Origin: Thermaceae bacterium
GTDB taxonomy: Bacteria; Deinococcota; Deinococci; Deinococcales; Marinithermaceae
Length of the DNA: 52,029 nt
Assembly (NCBI GenBank): GCA_027067955.1
Contig: JAMOUW010000014.1
Location: 1-52,029 of the forward strand
Reading direction: 5' to 3'
Each line of letters starts with the position of its first letter. Within the stretch, counting starts at the first letter, position 1. A program made the translations under genes and the position numbers. Positions 7,997 through 16,744 of this stretch are shown here, one piece after another. A model generated the notes under the pieces. That model searched no databases, was not told where the DNA came from, and saw only the letters and a list, made by a program, of their open reading frames with translations.

Positions 7997-9006
7997 TGCT
8001 GCTCGACTTTCGTTCCGACACCGTAACCCGCCCCAGCCCGGCTATGCGCCGGGCGATGGCCGAAGCCGAGGTGGGAGACGACGTTTACCGCGAAGATCCG
8101 ACGGTAAACCGGCTCGAGGCCCTGGCGGCGGAGATGCTGGGTTTCGAGCGCGCCGTCTACATGCCCTCGGGGACGATGACCAACCAGGTGGCCGTGCTGG
8201 TGCACACCCGCCGGGGGCAGGAGGTCATCCTCACCGAAGGGGCCCACGTCTACGAATACGAACCCGGAGCGATGGCCAGCCTGGCGGGGGTCTCGCCGCG
8301 CTTCGTTTCCGCGCCCTACGGAGCGCCAGACCCCCAAGAGGTGCGCCGGGCCATTCACGACTCCCCCCATCAGGCTCCCACCGGGCTGATCGCGCTCGAG
8401 AACACCCACAACAGCGCCGGGGGCACGGTGGTGCCGCTCAAGACGCAGCGGGCGGTGCAGGAGGTGGCGCGGGCGGCGGGGCTGCCGGTACACCTGGACG
8501 GGGCGCGCATTTTCAACGCGGCCGTCGCTCTGGGTGCGGGCGTCCACGAGGTCGCCGCCGGATTTGACACCGTCTCAGTCTGCCTCTCCAAGGGCCTGGG
8601 CGCACCGGTGGGCAGCTTGCTCCTGGGTCCGGCGGGGCTCGAGGGCGAGATGCGCCGCTACCGCAAGATGCTCGGCGGGGGCATGCGCCAGGCGGGGGTG
8701 CTGGCGGCGGCGGGGCTGATTGCCCTGACCGAGGGCCCCAAAACCCTGGCGCGCGACCACGCCCGCGCGCGCGAACTGGCCGCGGGACTGGCGCGCCTGG
8801 GTCTCGAAGTGGACCTGAAGTCGGTACAGACCAACATGGTCTTCGCGCGCATGGAGGACGCCCCCGGCTTCGCCGCCCGGCTCCGGGAGGCGGGCGTGCT
8901 CATCAATGCCCTGGGCCCCGGGCGGGTGCGCTTTGTCACCCACCGCGACCTGCCCGCAGGAGCGGTAGACACGGCGCTGGAGCGGGTGGCGCGTGTTCTG
9001 GGATGA
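7993..9006 (+). CDS. ltaE: Low-specificity L-threonine aldolase
   Basis: This PLP enzyme splits threonine (and allo-threonine) to glycine and acetaldehyde. The 337-residue product has the fold-type I aldolase features [11 protein letters not shown] at the N-terminus, His85 (EGAHVYEYE) that stacks on the cofactor, Asp169 in [10 protein letters not shown], and the PLP lysine Lys200 in [14 protein letters not shown]. Length is normal. ATG 7993 overlaps the amidase stop (ATGA) and is also 6 bases after TACGAT, so both coupling and its own leaderless transcript are possible. Confidence 0.94.
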   Translation: MMLLDFRSDTVTRPSPAMRRAMAEAEVGDDVYREDPTVNRLEALAAEMLGFERAVYMPSGTMTNQVAVLVHTRRGQEVILTEGAHVYEYEPGAMASLAGVSPRFVSAPYGAPDPQEVRRAIHDSPHQAPTGLIALENTHNSAGGTVVPLKTQRAVQEVARAAGLPVHLDGARIFNAAVALGAGVHEVAAGFDTVSVCLSKGLGAPVGSLLLGPAGLEGEMRRYRKMLGGGMRQAGVLAAAGLIALTEGPKTLARDHARARELAAGLARLGLEVDLKSVQTNMVFARMEDAPGFAARLREAGVLINALGPGRVRFVTHRDLPAGAVDTALERVARVLG

Positions 9007-9044
9007 CCCCTTGAATCCGAAGGATGCTGTACAATGAGGAAGAC

Positions 9045-9545
9045 ATGGCAATTCGTGTAGGTATTTTAACGGTATCGGACCGCAGCTCCCGGGGCGAGCG
9101 GGCCGATGCAACCCATGAGGCCATCCGCGAAGCGCTGGCCAGCGGCCCCTACGAGGTAGTGGCCTACGAGGTGGTTCCCGACGAGGTGGCCCAGGTGCGG
9201 CGGGTGCTGCGCCTCTGGGCCGACCGCGACAGCCTGGACCTGATCCTGACCAACGGCGGTACCGGGCTGGGGGTGCGCGACCACACCCCCGAGGCCACGC
9301 TGCAGGTCGTGGACCGGCAGGTGCCGGGGCTGGCGGAGCTGGTGCGCAACGAGGGCGTTAAGAAAACGCCCATGGCCGCGCTTTCCCGGGGGGTGGCAGG
9401 CGTGCGCGGCTCGACGCTGATCATCAACCTGCCGGGCAGCCCCAGGGGGGCGCGCGAGTCGGCGGAAGCGCTGCTAGCCATTCTTCCCCACGCCATCGAG
9501 CAGGTGACCGGACGCAGCATCCCCGGAGGACACGAGCACGAGTAG
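9045..9545 (+). CDS. mogA: Molybdenum cofactor biosynthesis protein MogA/MoaB
   Basis: This protein adenylylates molybdopterin before metal insertion. The 166-residue product is a single MoCF-binding domain with the signature TNGGTGLGVRDHTPEAT near residues 74-90 and the second block INLPGSPRGARES. I chose ATG 9045 (MAIRVGILTVSD) over the upstream in-frame ATG 9024 because TACAAT (9030-9035) and GAGGA lie between them. The window also encodes MoaA and a pterin-dependent aldehyde oxidoreductase, so the cofactor has an evident use. Confidence 0.93.
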   Translation: MAIRVGILTVSDRSSRGERADATHEAIREALASGPYEVVAYEVVPDEVAQVRRVLRLWADRDSLDLILTNGGTGLGVRDHTPEATLQVVDRQVPGLAELVRNEGVKKTPMAALSRGVAGVRGSTLIINLPGSPRGARESAEALLAILPHAIEQVTGRSIPGGHEHE

Positions 9546-9563
9546 TCTTTTACAATAGAGCGC

Positions 9564-10730
9564 ATGACGCTTTCGAACCGCTGGGCAAGCCGGCGGGTTC
9601 GGGCCATGCCCGAGTCCGTTTTCCTTTTAATGGATCGCGCCAAGTCCGCCGCCCGCGCCGCGGGCGTGCAGGTGGTGGACCTTTCCATCGGCGCCTCCGA
9701 CCTGCCGGTTCCCGGGGAGCTGGTCGCCGAGCTGCAAGCGGCGGCGCGCGATCCCGCCACCTGGGGCTACTGCCTGAAGAGCTGCACGATGTCCTTTCTG
9801 GAAGAGGCCGTCCGCTGGTACCGGGAGCGGTTCGGTCCCGAGCTGGACCCCGGCAGCCAGGCGCTCAGCCTGATAGGCAGCCAGGAGGGCCTCGCTCACC
9901 TGCTCATGGCGGTCAGCGACCCGGGCGACGCGGTGCTTGTTCCCGAGGTGGCCTACCCCAGCTACTGGGGGGCGGCGGCGCTGGCGGGAATAGAGGCGGT
10001 GCCGCTGAAGCTGGACGGCGAGCTGCTGCCGGTCTTCGAGGGGCTGGATCCGGGAGCGCTCGAGCGGGCGCGGGTGCTGCTGCTCAATTATCCCAACAAC
10101 CCCACCGCGGCGCTGGCGGACCGCTCGTTCTGGGAGCGGGCGCTGGCCTTCGCCGCGGAGCACGACCTGCTTCTGGTGCACGACAACCCCTATACCGACA
10201 TGGTCTTCGAGGGCGAAGCAGAAAGCCCGCTGGCGCTAGCGGGGGCGCTGGAGCGCACCGTCGAGCTCTTCAGTTTCTCCAAGAGCTTCCACATGGGCGG
10301 CTTCCGGCTGGGCTTCGCCCTGGGTAATTCAGACGCCATCGCCGCGCTGGAAGCAGCCAAAGCGCCGGTGGACTTCAACCAGTACCTGGGCATCCAGCGT
10401 ATGGGCGTCGCGGCGCTGCGGCTGCCGCGGAAACGGGTACAGCAGGACGTACGGGTGTTCCGCGAACGCCGCGACGCCCTGGTGGCGGCCCTGGAGGACG
10501 CGGGGGTGCCGGTGAAACGCCCCCGGGCGAGCATGTACCTCTGGCTCGAGCTGCCAAAGGGCATGGACGACGTGCAGTTCGCCCTGCGCGCGGTGGAACA
10601 CGCCGGGGTGGCCCTGGCCCCGGGGCGCGGCTTCGGCCCCGGAGGGCGCGGCTACGTGCGCTTCGCGCTGGTGCAGCCGCCCGAGGTGCTGGCGGAAGCG
10701 GGTCGCCGTATCGCCGCCCTGCTCGACTAA
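9564..10730 (+). CDS. PLP-dependent class I/II aminotransferase
   Basis: This is a fold-type I aminotransferase of 388 residues, most like the group that holds LL-diaminopimelate and related aminotransferases. Key residues are visible: the NYPNNPT loop at 175-181, Asp207 and Tyr210 in HDNPYTDM, the PLP lysine Lys240 in FSFSKSFHM, and Arg248. The substrate cannot be fixed from sequence. TACAAT (9551-9556) ends 7 bases before ATG 9564, so it likely has its own leaderless transcript although it follows mogA by only 18 bases. Confidence 0.88.
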   Translation: MTLSNRWASRRVRAMPESVFLLMDRAKSAARAAGVQVVDLSIGASDLPVPGELVAELQAAARDPATWGYCLKSCTMSFLEEAVRWYRERFGPELDPGSQALSLIGSQEGLAHLLMAVSDPGDAVLVPEVAYPSYWGAAALAGIEAVPLKLDGELLPVFEGLDPGALERARVLLLNYPNNPTAALADRSFWERALAFAAEHDLLLVHDNPYTDMVFEGEAESPLALAGALERTVELFSFSKSFHMGGFRLGFALGNSDAIAALEAAKAPVDFNQYLGIQRMGVAALRLPRKRVQQDVRVFRERRDALVAALEDAGVPVKRPRASMYLWLELPKGMDDVQFALRAVEHAGVALAPGRGFGPGGRGYVRFALVQPPEVLAEAGRRIAALLD

Positions 10731-10749
10731 CGCAAAGTAAAATTGGTTC

Positions 10750-11844
10750 ATGCAGCGGCGCAAGAAGCGACCCCGCACGCGCCTGCGCGAGCGCTACGAA
10801 CGCCGCTTCTACGAGATCCTGCGGGAGCTCTCGATACCGCTGGTGATCCTGCACTTCACCCTGGCCGCGGGCACCCTGGGTTATATGTGGCTTTCGGGCG
10901 GCGACTTCATCAACAGCTTTTACATGACCGTGATCACCATCGGCACCATCGGCTACGGCGAGGTGGTCCGGGGCTCCGACAGCACCGCGGGGCGCATATT
11001 CACCACCTTTCTGGCGCTGGGCGGGATAGGAGTATTCACCAGCACGATCACCGTGATCGCGCGGGTGCTGTTCAAGGAGGAGCTGCAGAACCTGTGGAGG
11101 AGGCTTTCCATGATGAACGCCATCGACAAGCTGGAGGAGCATTACATCCTCGCCGGGTTCGACGAGGTGACCGCGGAGCTGGCGCGCCTGCTCGAGCGCC
11201 GCGGCGTCCCCTTCGTGGTGCTCGACGATACCCGGGAAGGGCTGGCGCGCATCGCCGCACGGCAACTGCCCTACTACCTGCCCGAGCCCCCCTTCGAACA
11301 GGAAACCCTGCTGGCGGCGGGCATCCGCCGGGCCGGGGGGCTGGTGGTAAACCTGGGCGACGACGCCCGCAACATCTCCATCATCGCCGTGGCCCGGCTG
11401 CTGCGCCCCGGTAAAGACGACTTCTCGATATATTCCTTCGCCTCCTCCCCGGAAAACGCGGAGCGGCTAGAAGAGCTGGGGGCCAACCGCGCCTTCTACC
11501 CCGGGCGCATGGTGGCGGGGCGGCTGGCGGCCTACCTGTTCCACCCTGAGTCGGACTACCTGGTGACCCTCTTCGACCGGCTGGCCTTCGGGGAGGAGAC
11601 CGACGTGGACCTGCTGGAGGTGGCCGTGGAAGAAGGAAGCCCCTGGGCCGGGCGCACCGTGGGCGAGCTGCGCGCCGAGCTGGGGGTCAACGTGGTGGCG
11701 CTCAGGCGCCCCGACGGCAGGCTCGAGCTCGACCTGAACGACCGGCTCGTGGTGAAACCGGGCAGCCGGCTGCTGCTCTTCGGGCGCGCCGCGCGCCTGG
11801 AAAAGCTGCGCGAACGATTGGAGGAGGCACATGAGCACGCGTAA
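10750..11844 (+). CDS. Potassium channel with RCK (TrkA-N/TrkA-C) domains
   Basis: This is a two-helix, MthK-type potassium channel of 364 residues. After a basic N-terminus come TM1 (about 28-49), the pore helix and selectivity filter TIGYGE at 66-71, and TM2 (about 82-107). A Rossmann-type RCK domain (about 130-245) and a TrkA-C ligand domain (about 275-362) follow. The filter has Ile for the usual Val and Glu for the usual Asp, which is tolerated in prokaryotic channels. TAAAAT ends 6 bases before ATG 10750. The next gene overlaps its last 14 bases and is probably functionally linked. Confidence 0.9.
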   Translation: MQRRKKRPRTRLRERYERRFYEILRELSIPLVILHFTLAAGTLGYMWLSGGDFINSFYMTVITIGTIGYGEVVRGSDSTAGRIFTTFLALGGIGVFTSTITVIARVLFKEELQNLWRRLSMMNAIDKLEEHYILAGFDEVTAELARLLERRGVPFVVLDDTREGLARIAARQLPYYLPEPPFEQETLLAAGIRRAGGLVVNLGDDARNISIIAVARLLRPGKDDFSIYSFASSPENAERLEELGANRAFYPGRMVAGRLAAYLFHPESDYLVTLFDRLAFGEETDVDLLEVAVEEGSPWAGRTVGELRAELGVNVVALRRPDGRLELDLNDRLVVKPGSRLLLFGRAARLEKLRERLEEAHEHA

Positions 11845-12172
11845 ACTGCTGACCGACTTCTTCGTGCTAATGGCGCTGACGACCAACGTCAGCTTCGTGG
11901 TCAACCCCAACGGCATCGAGCTCTTCATCACCGTGGTGACCAACCTGGCGGCGACGCTGCTCAAGGTGGGCGAGGGGCGCATCCTCTCGGCGGAACTGAT
12001 GGCCACCGGCCTGGTGGCGGACCTGCACCTGATTCCAGCGCTCTACTTCTTCTACACCGGCGAACCCGCCGAGTCCGTATCCCTGGCCTGGGGGGCGCTG
12101 GCGGCGAACGTGGTGAGCGTGTTGCTGGTGGTGATCGACACCGTGCTCAAGAGCTCGGTGGAAGACGAGTGA
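11831..12172 (+). CDS. Small conserved-looking membrane protein linked to the channel
   Basis: This 113-residue protein has about three membrane helices (around residues 9-24, 30-45 and 85-103) and ends in a short acidic tail. ATG 11831 lies inside the channel gene (overlap 14 bases) behind GGAGGAG, so translation is coupled. I do not assign a family. Its position suggests an accessory or regulatory subunit of the potassium channel. Its stop directly abuts the stop of convergent moaA, with no terminator between them. Confidence 0.75.
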   Translation: MSTRKLLTDFFVLMALTTNVSFVVNPNGIELFITVVTNLAATLLKVGEGRILSAELMATGLVADLHLIPALYFFYTGEPAESVSLAWGALAANVVSVLLVVIDTVLKSSVEDE

Positions 12173-13150
12173 CTAGCCGCCGATCCTCAACATGACGCGC
12201 TCGCGCATCGCGGGCAGGGTGGAACCTCGCTCGGGCTTGCGGCCGGCGGCGAAGAGCAGCGCCTCCCGCAGCGCCGCCACCGGGTCTTCGGCGGCGAAGG
12301 CGGGGGCGATGTCGAACTCCAGGTCGGTGAGCAGGCAGGGGCGGATCTTCCTGTCCGAGGTCAGGCGCAGGCGGGTGCAGTTCGCGCAGAAGGGTTCGGA
12401 TACCGGGTTGATGAAGCCGATGGTGCCCTGCCCCCCGGCGATCCTCCAGACGCGCGCGGGCGAGCTGGGGTCGGTGGGCACCTCCGCGAGCGCGCCGAAT
12501 TGTTCCTCTATACGGGCCCGGGTTTGCGCTCCGGGAACAAACTGCCGCCGGTACTCGGCGGCGGGCGCGTTGTTGAGATGCATGTACTCGATGAAGCGGA
12601 CGTGCAGCGGGCGGTCCACGCTCAGCCGGGCCAGCCGCACCACCTCGCCGTCGTTGACCCCGCCGATTACCACCGCGTTCAGCTTGACGGGGTGCAGCTC
12701 CAGCTCGAGCGCCAGCTCGATGGCGTCCCATACCCGGGCGACGTCGCCGCCGCGGGTAAGGCGACTGAAAACCTCGGGGTCCAGCGCGTCCAGGGAGATG
12801 TTCACGCGCCGCAGCCCCGCATCGAGCAGCTCGCGGTGGCGGCGGCGGAAGAGGCTGCCGTTGGTGGTCACGGCCACGTCGCGCACGCCCGGGGTGGCGG
12901 CCGCGGCCGCGATCATCTCGGGCAGTTCGCGCCGCACCAGCGGCTCCCCGCCGGTGAAGCGCACCGCTTCCATGCCCAGCTCCGCCGCCGCGCGCAGGAA
13001 GTGGCGCACGTCGCCGGTGGTCACGGTGCCCGGGGGATCGCTAGTTTCCAGCCCCAGCGGATGGCAGTAGACGCAGTGGTAGTTGCAGCGCGGGGTGATG
13101 GAGATGCGCAGGTCCCGGAGCACGCGGCCGTATTTGTCGACGAGCTTCAT
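12173..13150 (-). CDS. moaA: GTP 3',8-cyclase MoaA
   Basis: This radical-SAM enzyme makes the first intermediate of molybdopterin from GTP. The 325-residue product has the N-terminal cluster CNYHCVYC (Cys22, 26, 29), the GGEP motif at 67-70, and the second cluster Cys255, Cys258 and Cys272 (FCANC...PCLL). It ends with the catalytic Gly-Gly tail (RIGG). I chose ATG 13150 because AAGGGGGG sits just before it and family similarity begins there. The promoter is a TATAAT embedded in a perfect inverted repeat (see 13166-13187). Confidence 0.96.
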   Translation of the reverse strand: MKLVDKYGRVLRDLRISITPRCNYHCVYCHPLGLETSDPPGTVTTGDVRHFLRAAAELGMEAVRFTGGEPLVRRELPEMIAAAAATPGVRDVAVTTNGSLFRRRHRELLDAGLRRVNISLDALDPEVFSRLTRGGDVARVWDAIELALELELHPVKLNAVVIGGVNDGEVVRLARLSVDRPLHVRFIEYMHLNNAPAAEYRRQFVPGAQTRARIEEQFGALAEVPTDPSSPARVWRIAGGQGTIGFINPVSEPFCANCTRLRLTSDRKIRPCLLTDLEFDIAPAFAAEDPVAALREALLFAAGRKPERGSTLPAMRERVMLRIGG

Positions 13151-13165
13151 AACCCCCCTTCCGGC

Positions 13166-13187
13166 GTGTTGCACATTATAGCAACAC
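13166..13187 (-). promoter_or_regulatory. moaA promoter inside a GTGTTGC-N8-GCAACAC dyad
   Basis: The minus-strand -10 box TATAAT (13180-13175) lies in the 8-base centre of a perfect 7-bp inverted repeat (13166-13172 with 13181-13187), 16 bases from the start codon's SD. A dyad that encloses a -10 box is a typical operator geometry, so a repressor could close this promoter. The regulator is not identified. Confidence 0.55.
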
Positions 13188-13238
13188 GGCCGGGGACGGA
13201 TGCATTCCCCCTTCTTTCTCCCGCCTATACTGAGAGCG

Positions 13239-14141
13239 ATGAACGAAGCTTCCGAACGCACGCACTCCGGGTTCGCGGCCATCCTGGGCAAACCCAACGT
13301 GGGCAAGAGCACCCTGCTCAATCAGATGCTGGGCGTCAAGGTGGCCCCCATAAGCCCCAAGCCCCAGACCACCCGCAAGAGCGTGCGCGGCATCTACACC
13401 GAAGGAAACCGCCAGATAGTCTTCGTGGACACCCCGGGTCTGCACAAACCCGCCGACGCCCTAGGCGACTACATCAACCGTCAGGTCACCGAGGCGCTTT
13501 CCGACGTGGACGTCGTCCTCTGGCTGGTGGACCTGCGCCATCCGCCCACCCCCGAAGATGAACTGGTGGCCCGCACCCTGGAGCCGCTCGCGGGAAAGAA
13601 GCCGGTACTGCTCGTGGGCAACAAGGCCGACGCCGCCAGGTACCCCGACGAGGCGCTTGAAGCCTATGCGGCGCTGCTGCCCGGGGCCGAGGTACGCAAG
13701 ATCAGCGCCCTCTCCGAGCGCGACGTGGCCGCGCTGCGCTCGGAAATCCTGGCCCTGCTGCCCGAGGGGCCCTTCTTCTACCCGCCGGACCACGCCAGGA
13801 GCGACCAGCCCATCGAAGACTGGATCGCCGAGACGATCCGCGAAGAGGTGATGAAACGGCTGCGCCAGGAAATCCCCTACGCGGTCGCGGTCAAGGTGGA
13901 GGAGGTGGCCGAACGCGACAGCGGCGCCCTCTACGCCCGTGCCGTCCTCTACGTGGAGCGCGAGGCGCACAAGCCGATCCTGATCGGGAAGGGGGGGCGC
14001 ATGCTGAAGGAGCTGGGGCGGGCGGCGCGGAAACAGCTGGAGATGTTCCTTAACCGCCCCGTGTTCCTGGACCTGGAAGTAAAGGTCTACCCGAACTGGC
14101 GCAAAGACCCGGAAGCCCTGCGCGAGCTCGGTTACGAGTAG
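13239..14141 (+). CDS. era: GTPase Era
   Basis: Era is an essential GTPase that binds 16S rRNA during 30S assembly. The 300-residue product has G1 GKPNVGKST at 17-25, the Era block [12 protein letters not shown] at 40-51, G3 DTPG at 64-67, and G4 NKAD at 128-131. A C-terminal KH domain carries [14 protein letters not shown]. The start ATG 13239 follows TATACT (13226-13231) by 7 bases, so the message is probably leaderless. It is divergent from moaA, and no terminator stronger than a short T-run follows it. Confidence 0.96.
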   Translation: MNEASERTHSGFAAILGKPNVGKSTLLNQMLGVKVAPISPKPQTTRKSVRGIYTEGNRQIVFVDTPGLHKPADALGDYINRQVTEALSDVDVVLWLVDLRHPPTPEDELVARTLEPLAGKKPVLLVGNKADAARYPDEALEAYAALLPGAEVRKISALSERDVAALRSEILALLPEGPFFYPPDHARSDQPIEDWIAETIREEVMKRLRQEIPYAVAVKVEEVAERDSGALYARAVLYVEREAHKPILIGKGGRMLKELGRAARKQLEMFLNRPVFLDLEVKVYPNWRKDPEALRELGYE

Positions 14142-14281
14142 AAAGCGCTTTTTTCGCGCGGATGCGGCCCGCGGCCAGGTTTACGTTGAACTGCGTCCAG
14201 GTCACGCTTCCCCGCATATGGGGGCACCCATTTGGGGGTACGGAGATGCGCGCCAAACGGCTAAACTACGGACGTGGCCGG

Positions 14282-14345
14282 GGTGATCATTCACCGGGAA
14301 CCATCACCAACGTCGACAACGCCCGGATACGTGCGTCCACGCACG
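14282..14345 (+). promoter_or_regulatory. Structured leader before the exported-protein locus
   Basis: The 239-base gap after era has no gene. It holds a possible -10 TAAACT near 14261-14266, a dyad GGTGA-TCAT-TCACC (14282-14295), and a hairpin CGTGCG-TCCA-CGCACG (14330-14345). These precede the ideal ribosome binding site AAGGAGG of the next gene. A leader of about 100 bases sets this gene apart from the leaderless genes around it. Confidence 0.35.
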
Positions 14346-14380
14346 CGAACCGGTAAAAGCACATAAGGAGGAAGTACAGT

Positions 14381-15076
14381 ATGAGCAAAACCCTCAAACT
14401 TGTAATTCTGGCAGCCCTGCTGGTCATTCCCAGCGCCTTCGCTTCAAAGCAAACCAAGTTCGTCTTCCGCTACCCGCAGTACCTCTACGCCTACACCAAC
14501 CTGGACGTGGAGATCTTCTACTTCGACAAAAGCGGTCCGGGAAGCAACCCCGGCACTTACACAACCAAGTACGGCGCCGCCACCGAAAAGAACCTGGCGA
14601 CGTGCATGGAAAACCTGAAGCCGCCCTCGGTAACGGCCCAGACCGCCGCGGGCAGCAAGCTGATCGGCACCGGCAAGTGCGACTTCGTGGCCACCGACAC
14701 CGAAAAGAACACCGACTTCACGGTCGGGTGGGGCAGCACCGGCGAAAAACCCGACGGCGCCCTGCTGATTCTCACCAATGCCGGCAAGTGGACCGCCGCG
14801 GCCTACCTCAGCAAAGAGTTCAAAAAGGTGGCCAAGATGGTCACCCTGCAGGTGCGCGTAGACAAGAACAAGCTCGACGAGCTGAGCGCCAGCAACAAGA
14901 CCAAGATCGGCAGCATGGCTGGCTCCACCCTCACCAACGCCTACAACACCGACTACGTCAACGCCTACGTGGTTCCGCTGCAGTTCGTGATGGTGCTCAA
15001 CAACCCCTTCTCCATCCCGGTGATCAACGGCCAGGACGACGAAGCGGTGGTCACCTACGACGTCGCCGCCCCCTAG
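14381..15076 (+). CDS. Secreted subunit-like protein of unknown family
   Basis: This 231-residue protein has a clean signal peptide (about 1-21, cut after AFA). The mature part is predominantly beta, rich in Thr, Lys and Asn, with a single Cys pair (Cys75 and Cys100) likely forming a disulfide. It ends in a beta-strand-like EAVVTYDV tail, as in many pilus or coat subunits. AAGGAGG lies before the ATG, the strongest ribosome binding site in this region, which suggests high expression. A PapD-like chaperone gene follows after 19 bases. I suggest a surface or fimbrial subunit, but I cannot name the family. Confidence 0.72.
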   Translation: MSKTLKLVILAALLVIPSAFASKQTKFVFRYPQYLYAYTNLDVEIFYFDKSGPGSNPGTYTTKYGAATEKNLATCMENLKPPSVTAQTAAGSKLIGTGKCDFVATDTEKNTDFTVGWGSTGEKPDGALLILTNAGKWTAAAYLSKEFKKVAKMVTLQVRVDKNKLDELSASNKTKIGSMAGSTLTNAYNTDYVNAYVVPLQFVMVLNNPFSIPVINGQDDEAVVTYDVAAP

Positions 15077-15095
15077 CCCTGACTATACTGATGGC

Positions 15096-15908
15096 GTGAA
15101 ACACACGAAAACGGGCCCTCGCGCGCTGCTGCTGGCGGGGGCCCTTTTGTTATCACTGGCCGCCGCCCAGCGGGGCGTCGGCATTGCCCCGCCCCGCTTC
15201 GAGCTGCTGCTGCCGCCCGGGGGCGCGGCCACCAAGACCGTGGAGGTCTTCAGCCACGACCTGCCCGATCAGATGATCGAGGTCGCCGTCGTCGACTGGT
15301 GGCTGGACCCGCGGGGCACCGTGCAGGAGCTCCCCCGGGGCGCAAACCCCTACTCGGCCGCCCCCTGGCTGCAGGTGGACCAAAACCCCTTCAGCCTCAG
15401 CAGCGACACCGCCCGGCAGGTGCGCTTCAGCCTCCAGCTGCCCGGCGGCCCGCTCGCGGGCAGCTACTGGACGGCGATCGCCTTCACCACCAAACCGCGC
15501 CCCGCCAGGGACGCAAACGGTATGGCGATCTCGCTGCGCACCCGGGTGCTGGCCATCGTCTACGTCACCATCCCGGGCAGCGAGAAACCGGCGGCGGCGC
15601 TGCAAGGGATTTCGATCCAGACCGGCGCGGATGGCGGCAGGTTCGTGCTCGCGGACGTGATCAACAAGGGCAACGTCTACCTGCGCCTGCGCGGCGAGCT
15701 GCGCTTCGTGGACGCCAGGGGCGCGGTGGTGCGGCGGCTGGAGCTGCCGGAGCGGGTGCTGCTGCGCAAGGGGCTGGTGCGCTACCGGCTGCGAATCCCC
15801 GCCGACCTGCCCGCGGACGTGGTGCTGGCGGCGGTCGAGATCCTGCCCCGGGGGCCCGCGGAAAGCGACGGAGGACCGCCCCTCTACAGCGAAGTGAACC
15901 TGCGATGA
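15096..15908 (+). CDS. PapD-like periplasmic chaperone
   Basis: This 270-residue exported protein has a signal peptide (about 1-24, cut after AAA) and two Ig-like domains. The first (about 28-145) follows the fimbrial-chaperone order: N-terminal strand GIAPPRFELLLPPGG, a conserved-looking core, and a long G-strand-like segment RQVRFSLQLPGGPLAGSYW. The second spans about 150-260. Chaperones of this fold hold unfolded surface subunits by donating a strand. TATACT ends 6 bases before GTG 15096, so it has its own promoter. It overlaps the next gene by 4 bases. Confidence 0.68.
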   Translation: MKHTKTGPRALLLAGALLLSLAAAQRGVGIAPPRFELLLPPGGAATKTVEVFSHDLPDQMIEVAVVDWWLDPRGTVQELPRGANPYSAAPWLQVDQNPFSLSSDTARQVRFSLQLPGGPLAGSYWTAIAFTTKPRPARDANGMAISLRTRVLAIVYVTIPGSEKPAAALQGISIQTGADGGRFVLADVINKGNVYLRLRGELRFVDARGAVVRRLELPERVLLRKGLVRYRLRIPADLPADVVLAAVEILPRGPAESDGGPPLYSEVNLR

Positions 15909-16711
15909 TCAGGCTGGCCGCGCTGCTCACGGCCGTCGTGCTCGCGCTGGCGGGCGCGGCGGGGGCGCAGAGCGTGGCCCGCTATCATTACGTGGCCAAG
16001 GGAACGTCCCCCGCTGAAGTCTTCTTCCGCCCCGGCGCCAGCGAGCTGCTTTGCGCCGCGCTGCTCAACCGCTCCAGCGGCGGCCGGGTGTCCCTCGACC
16101 CCAGGGGTCTGCTCGCCAGGCTATCCTGCCCCGCAAGCCCCCCGGTGGTGGTCTGGGGGGAAAACTCGCTGGGTAACGGCAGGATATACGCCATCAACAG
16201 GATCAGGATCAGGTTCTATGGCCCTGGCACCTATAGCGGCGCCAGCGGTATCGCGTCGCTGCTGCGAGAGCTAAAAAACAACTACTACCTGCGGCTCCTG
16301 GCCGGCGGCGACCTGGGAAAAGCGGGACTGCAGTACCTGCCGCCGGTTACCAAATCGCCCGTCACCGCGCCCGTTCCCGATTCCCCCGACTGGCGAACGT
16401 GGAGCAGCGAAGAGTGGCTCGCCATCGGCGACCCCCTGATAATCAGAAAAAAGAACCACGGCCGCGCCCACGAAGTCTGCAAGAAGGTATACGGCGCGAA
16501 CTGCTGGGGCGCCGACTTCATCTGGGCGCTGCCGGTACGCCTGGTGTTGCAGGGCGACGAAACCGGCTCCCCGACCATCACCGTGAGATTGCCGCTCTAC
16601 CCCGAGCGCGCCTTCGTGGACCGCGCCACCGGCCAGACCACCGCCCTGGGCGTAAGCGGCGGCGAACTGGTGCGGATAAGGCTGGAACCGATCGAAGACG
16701 GCGAGCCCTGA
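15905..16711 (+). CDS. Secreted protein of unknown function
   Basis: This 268-residue protein has a signal peptide (about 1-22, cut after AGA). It contains four Cys in two pairs (ELLCAALL and RLSCPAS; HEVCKKVYGANCWGADF), consistent with disulfides in the periplasm or outside. I do not recognise a domain. It starts inside the stop of the chaperone gene (ATGA), so it is translationally coupled to it. In chaperone-based surface systems this position is often held by a minor or tip subunit; that is only an inference. Confidence 0.65.
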   Translation: MIRLAALLTAVVLALAGAAGAQSVARYHYVAKGTSPAEVFFRPGASELLCAALLNRSSGGRVSLDPRGLLARLSCPASPPVVVWGENSLGNGRIYAINRIRIRFYGPGTYSGASGIASLLRELKNNYYLRLLAGGDLGKAGLQYLPPVTKSPVTAPVPDSPDWRTWSSEEWLAIGDPLIIRKKNHGRAHEVCKKVYGANCWGADFIWALPVRLVLQGDETGSPTITVRLPLYPERAFVDRATGQTTALGVSGGELVRIRLEPIEDGEP

Positions 16712-16744
16712 ACCCCCCCCCGGCGCAGCAGCACCGGCTGCGAC

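Noticed and set aside
14142-14380. c-di-GMP-type riboswitch in the leader of the secreted-protein gene
   Set aside because: There are two small hairpins, but the conserved riboswitch core is not present.
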